A stretch of DNA of 16,692 nt from JANQLU01 sp964434955 (GTDB lineage: Bacteria; Planctomycetota; Planctomycetia; Pirellulales; Pirellulaceae). A program made the position numbers and the translations under genes. The notes beneath the pieces are model-generated. The model did no database searches. It saw only the letters and a program-made list of their open reading frames with translations, and was not told where the DNA came from. Below, one piece after another: positions 14,231-16,692 of the stretch (within the stretch, counting starts at the first letter, position 1; each line of letters opens with the position of its first letter). The stretch spans positions 1 to 16,692 of the forward strand of contig CAYSXI010000116.1 of NCBI GenBank assembly GCA_964434955.1, in the 5' to 3' direction.

Positions 14231-16159
14231 ATGTCTGATTCGAACTTGCAGCGAAATCGCGATACGTTGACAACAGCTCAATCCCAGGGAGCGGTCGCGA
14301 CCTTTCTCGCCTATTTCAAGCTTTCGGGGCCTGGATGGCTTCAAAGCGCCATTACGTTGGGCGGCGGTTCGCTTGGTTCGGCTCTATACCTCGGCATGCT
14401 GGGTGGAACGGATGTCCTCTGGGTTCAATTGCTGGGGGTCATTGTCGGCGTCGTGATGCTCTCCGCCATTGCTTACGTCACCCTCTCAACAGGTCGTCGG
14501 CCTTACGAGGCCATCAATGAATACGTGAATCCGGTATTGGGGGTCGGTTGGGTTGTTGCCGTCATCCTGGCGAACATGATTTGGATTCTTCCACAATTTG
14601 GATTGTGCTGGGACTCGCTTGCGACCACTCAACTGGGAAGCTTCGCGAACCTGGCCGAGTTGGAAGAGTCAGCTGTTTTCAAGACCAAGGTCACAATATC
14701 CGTCGTGATCGGCGTGGCTGCGTTCATTATTGTTCTGCTCGGACTTAAACCGGGTTGGCCATCCAAAATTTTTGACTGGGTGCTGCGGATCCTGGTCGGC
14801 TTTGTCGTGATCTGTTTCGTGGCGGCCGTTGTGGTGCTGGCCAGCAAAGGCGAGATCGACTGGCAGGCCATTGGCAGTGGGATGATTCCGAATATTGAAC
14901 ACTGGACTTCGAATTCCGGAGCTCTCAAGGAAGTCGGTGCCGAGCTATCTCCCGGTGTGAATCAATTTTGGGAATCAAAAATTGTCGCCAACAAACAAAA
15001 CAGCATGGTTGCCGCATTGGCGACCGTGGTCGGTATCAACATGACCTTTCTGTTACCCTATTCGATGATTGCACGTGGCTGGGACAGACCCTTCCGGGGA
15101 CTCGCTCGTTTCGATTTGATTATGGGACTGGCAATCCCCTTCTTTTTGGTGACCAGTTGTATTGTGATCGCGTCCTCTCATGCGTTTCATGCAAAGGCCG
15201 ATGCGGAACTGCTCGATGATGACGTCGAAGTCGTCGCCAAGAGTCCGATTTTTGGCTCGCTCATGAAAAAGTCGCGAGGAGCGCTGGTCGAACGCTTCGG
15301 TTTGGCTGACGAAATTGCGGCACGAAAGAAATATGAAAAGCTTAATGACAAAGAAAAGTTGGTCGAGGCCCAGTTCTATGCCTATGAGTTGGGCGAATCA
15401 GCCAAGGACTTGTCATTGGATTCCCCTGAAGAGATTCGTGAAGCCTACCATGAATTGGTACGCGGTCGGGCAATCGAGGCATTTGAAAAGCTTTCGGAAG
15501 AAGAACAGGACCAAAAGCTGACGGCGATGGTTGCGGGCTTAAGCAAAAACGAAAAGAAGCTCGCAGCGTCAATCGTCAAACCCAACGTCAAGATGTTGGC
15601 AAAGTCACTGGAGCCGGCACTGGGCGAGAAAAACGCGAATCTTGTATTTGGACTCGGTGCGTTCGCGATGGGTTTTTCAACGATCATTATCCTCATGATC
15701 ATCAACAGCTACGCCTTTGCCGAGATTGCAGGCCGATTTCATAACCTGCCGATTCGAGCCCTGGGAGCCCTCGCCGCCGGTTTGGTGGGTGTTTTCTGGT
15801 GGGTAATTTGGACCAACTCGCAATCCAATACCTGGCTCGTGCTGGCGGCGTCAGTGTTCGGGGCGATGCTTTTGCCGATCGCTTATTTTTCTTTCTTTGC
15901 TTTGATGAACAATAAGCGGCTATTGGGTGTCGATAAACCGACGGGCATTCGCTGGTTGATCGGCAATATCCTGATGATCGTTGCCGTGGCCGTGGCGACG
16001 ATCAACGCATTTGCCGCAATCTCACTAAAAATGCAAAATGAACAGCTGCGACCTTACATCATCGCCATCCTGGGCACGTTCCTGACCATGGCCTTGGTCG
16101 GATTTTCAGCGCGACTGAAAAAACCAGGCGGGGAAACGCAAACCAACTCGACACAGTAG
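14231..16159 (+). CDS. Nramp-family-related membrane transporter lacking canonical metal motifs
   Basis: This is a 642-residue membrane protein of the Nramp (SLC11) superfamily. Support comes from the GPGW start of the first helix (33-36), a long run of about 11-12 hydrophobic segments, and the overall order of helices. Canonical Nramp metal carriers have DPGN in helix 1 and MPH in helix 6. Here the matching places read ITLGGGS (41-47) and LLPYS (274-278), so the residues that bind Mn or Fe are absent. A highly charged, helical, apparently soluble insert of about 150 residues (about 320-468, rich in Glu, Lys and Ala) follows the next helix, which makes the protein longer than typical family members (400-550). 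The ATG at 14231 has AAAGG 6 nt upstream. asnS starts 11 bp after its stop. The substrate is unknown; a metal such as Mg is possible but unproved. Confidence 0.8.
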   Translation: MSDSNLQRNRDTLTTAQSQGAVATFLAYFKLSGPGWLQSAITLGGGSLGSALYLGMLGGTDVLWVQLLGVIVGVVMLSAIAYVTLSTGRRPYEAINEYVNPVLGVGWVVAVILANMIWILPQFGLCWDSLATTQLGSFANLAELEESAVFKTKVTISVVIGVAAFIIVLLGLKPGWPSKIFDWVLRILVGFVVICFVAAVVVLASKGEIDWQAIGSGMIPNIEHWTSNSGALKEVGAELSPGVNQFWESKIVANKQNSMVAALATVVGINMTFLLPYSMIARGWDRPFRGLARFDLIMGLAIPFFLVTSCIVIASSHAFHAKADAELLDDDVEVVAKSPIFGSLMKKSRGALVERFGLADEIAARKKYEKLNDKEKLVEAQFYAYELGESAKDLSLDSPEEIREAYHELVRGRAIEAFEKLSEEEQDQKLTAMVAGLSKNEKKLAASIVKPNVKMLAKSLEPALGEKNANLVFGLGAFAMGFSTIIILMIINSYAFAEIAGRFHNLPIRALGALAAGLVGVFWWVIWTNSQSNTWLVLAASVFGAMLLPIAYFSFFALMNNKRLLGVDKPTGIRWLIGNILMIVAVAVATINAFAAISLKMQNEQLRPYIIAILGTFLTMALVGFSARLKKPGGETQTNSTQ

Positions 16160-16170
16160 AACGAAACCTC

Positions 16171-16692
16171 ATGAAAAAAATCACCGTACACGAAGCACGG
16201 CAAGAGTCATCGATCGGACAGGAAGTCATCCTTGAAGGTTGGGTCAAATCAAAGCGGGATTCGAAAGCCGGATTCAGTTTCGTTGAATTGAACGACGGAA
16301 GTAGCCAGGGCAACATCCAGGTTATTACGCCTGCGGAACTGGAAAACTACGAAAACGAAATCAAGGCTTTGACCGCAGGCTGCAGCGTTCGAATCGAAGG
16401 CAGGATCAAGGAGTCGGGCGGTCGTGGTCAGGCGACGGAAGTGGAGGCAAGAGCCCTCAAAGTTTACGGCTGGGTCGAAGATCCGAAGACCTATCCAATT
16501 GCTCCCAAGAAGCACTCGTTTGAGCAACTCCGCAAAGTGGCTCATCTTCGCCCGCGAACCAATTCGTTTGGTGCCGTTGCCCGAATTCGAAACTGCATCT
16601 GCAATTCGATCCACCAGTTTTACCAGGAACAGGGGTTCCTTTACGTTCACACGCCAATCATTACGGCGAGCGATTGTGAGGGCGCCGGCGAG
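16171..16692 (+). CDS. asnS: Asparaginyl-tRNA synthetase, N-terminal part (runs off right edge)
   Basis: The ATG at 16171 opens a frame of 174 codons that reaches the right edge without a stop. I translated it by hand. The enzyme attaches asparagine to tRNA(Asn) in the cytoplasm and belongs to class IIb. Residues 17-106 form the OB-fold anticodon-binding domain (GQEVILEGWVKSKRDSKAG, FVELNDGS, CSVRIEGRIKES). Then come YPIAPKKHS and the start of the class II catalytic domain: HLRPRTNSFGAVARIRN, followed by HTPIITASDCEGAGE, which is characteristic of AsnRS rather than AspRS or LysRS. It lies 11 bp downstream of the Nramp-like gene and has no clear Shine-Dalgarno, which suggests it is translated from a shared transcript. 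The catalytic core beyond DCEGAGE is outside the window. Confidence 0.95.
   Translation, partial: MKKITVHEARQESSIGQEVILEGWVKSKRDSKAGFSFVELNDGSSQGNIQVITPAELENYENEIKALTAGCSVRIEGRIKESGGRGQATEVEARALKVYGWVEDPKTYPIAPKKHSFEQLRKVAHLRPRTNSFGAVARIRNCICNSIHQFYQEQGFLYVHTPIITASDCEGAGE

Overview
The window looks like chromosomal DNA of a planctomycete, most likely a Pirellulaceae-type (Rhodopirellula/Blastopirellula-like) bacterium. This is an inference from several things: roughly 50-55% GC by eye, weak or missing Shine-Dalgarno sites at many starts, several GTG starts, and a protein set typical of that group. That set includes a DUF1571 protein, an exported protein with IPT/TIG-like and PPC-like beta domains, a carboxypeptidase-regulatory-like lipoprotein, and housekeeping enzymes carrying extra low-complexity inserts. 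There are no rRNA or tRNA genes, no insertion sequences, no CRISPR array and no phage genes.

Layout. Positions 1-8059 are all read on the minus strand. In transcription order the genes are: a Tex-family S1 RNA-binding protein (8059-4583); 13 bp later a small unrecognised cytoplasmic protein (4569-4084); a membrane-anchored DUF1571 protein (3948-3025); an exported TPR protein (2723-1977); a strong intrinsic terminator (1930-1902); and an exported PPC/IPT-type protein that starts at 1891 and runs off the left edge. A 525-bp stretch without a convincing gene (8060-8585) separates tex from a plus-strand polysaccharide flippase-like membrane protein (8586-10145). The flippase converges, with a 17-bp gap, on a minus-strand pair: the carbon-starvation transporter cstA (12794-10920) followed by a lipoprotein (10870-10163). 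cstA is divergent from thioredoxin reductase trxB (13036-14091), and each has a perfect TATAAT -10 box in the shared 241-bp region. After trxB comes a degenerate 17-20 bp tandem repeat, then an Nramp-related transporter (14231-16159) and, 11 bp later, the start of asparaginyl-tRNA synthetase asnS (16171 to the right edge).

How the genes work together. tex and the small gene behind it look like a translationally close pair. cstA and the lipoprotein may be co-transcribed, as may the Nramp-like gene and asnS. The rest looks like ordinary planctomycete housekeeping and envelope genes rather than one pathway.

I did not find a clear new defence or mobile system. The most interesting points are: the terminator/promoter overlap at 1902-1959; the Tex protein with two large acidic inserts and two in-gene repeats, plus its unrecognised partner gene; the tandem repeat that seems to grow out of the 3' end of trxB; and the Nramp homologue that lacks the canonical metal-binding motifs and has an insert of about 150 residues.
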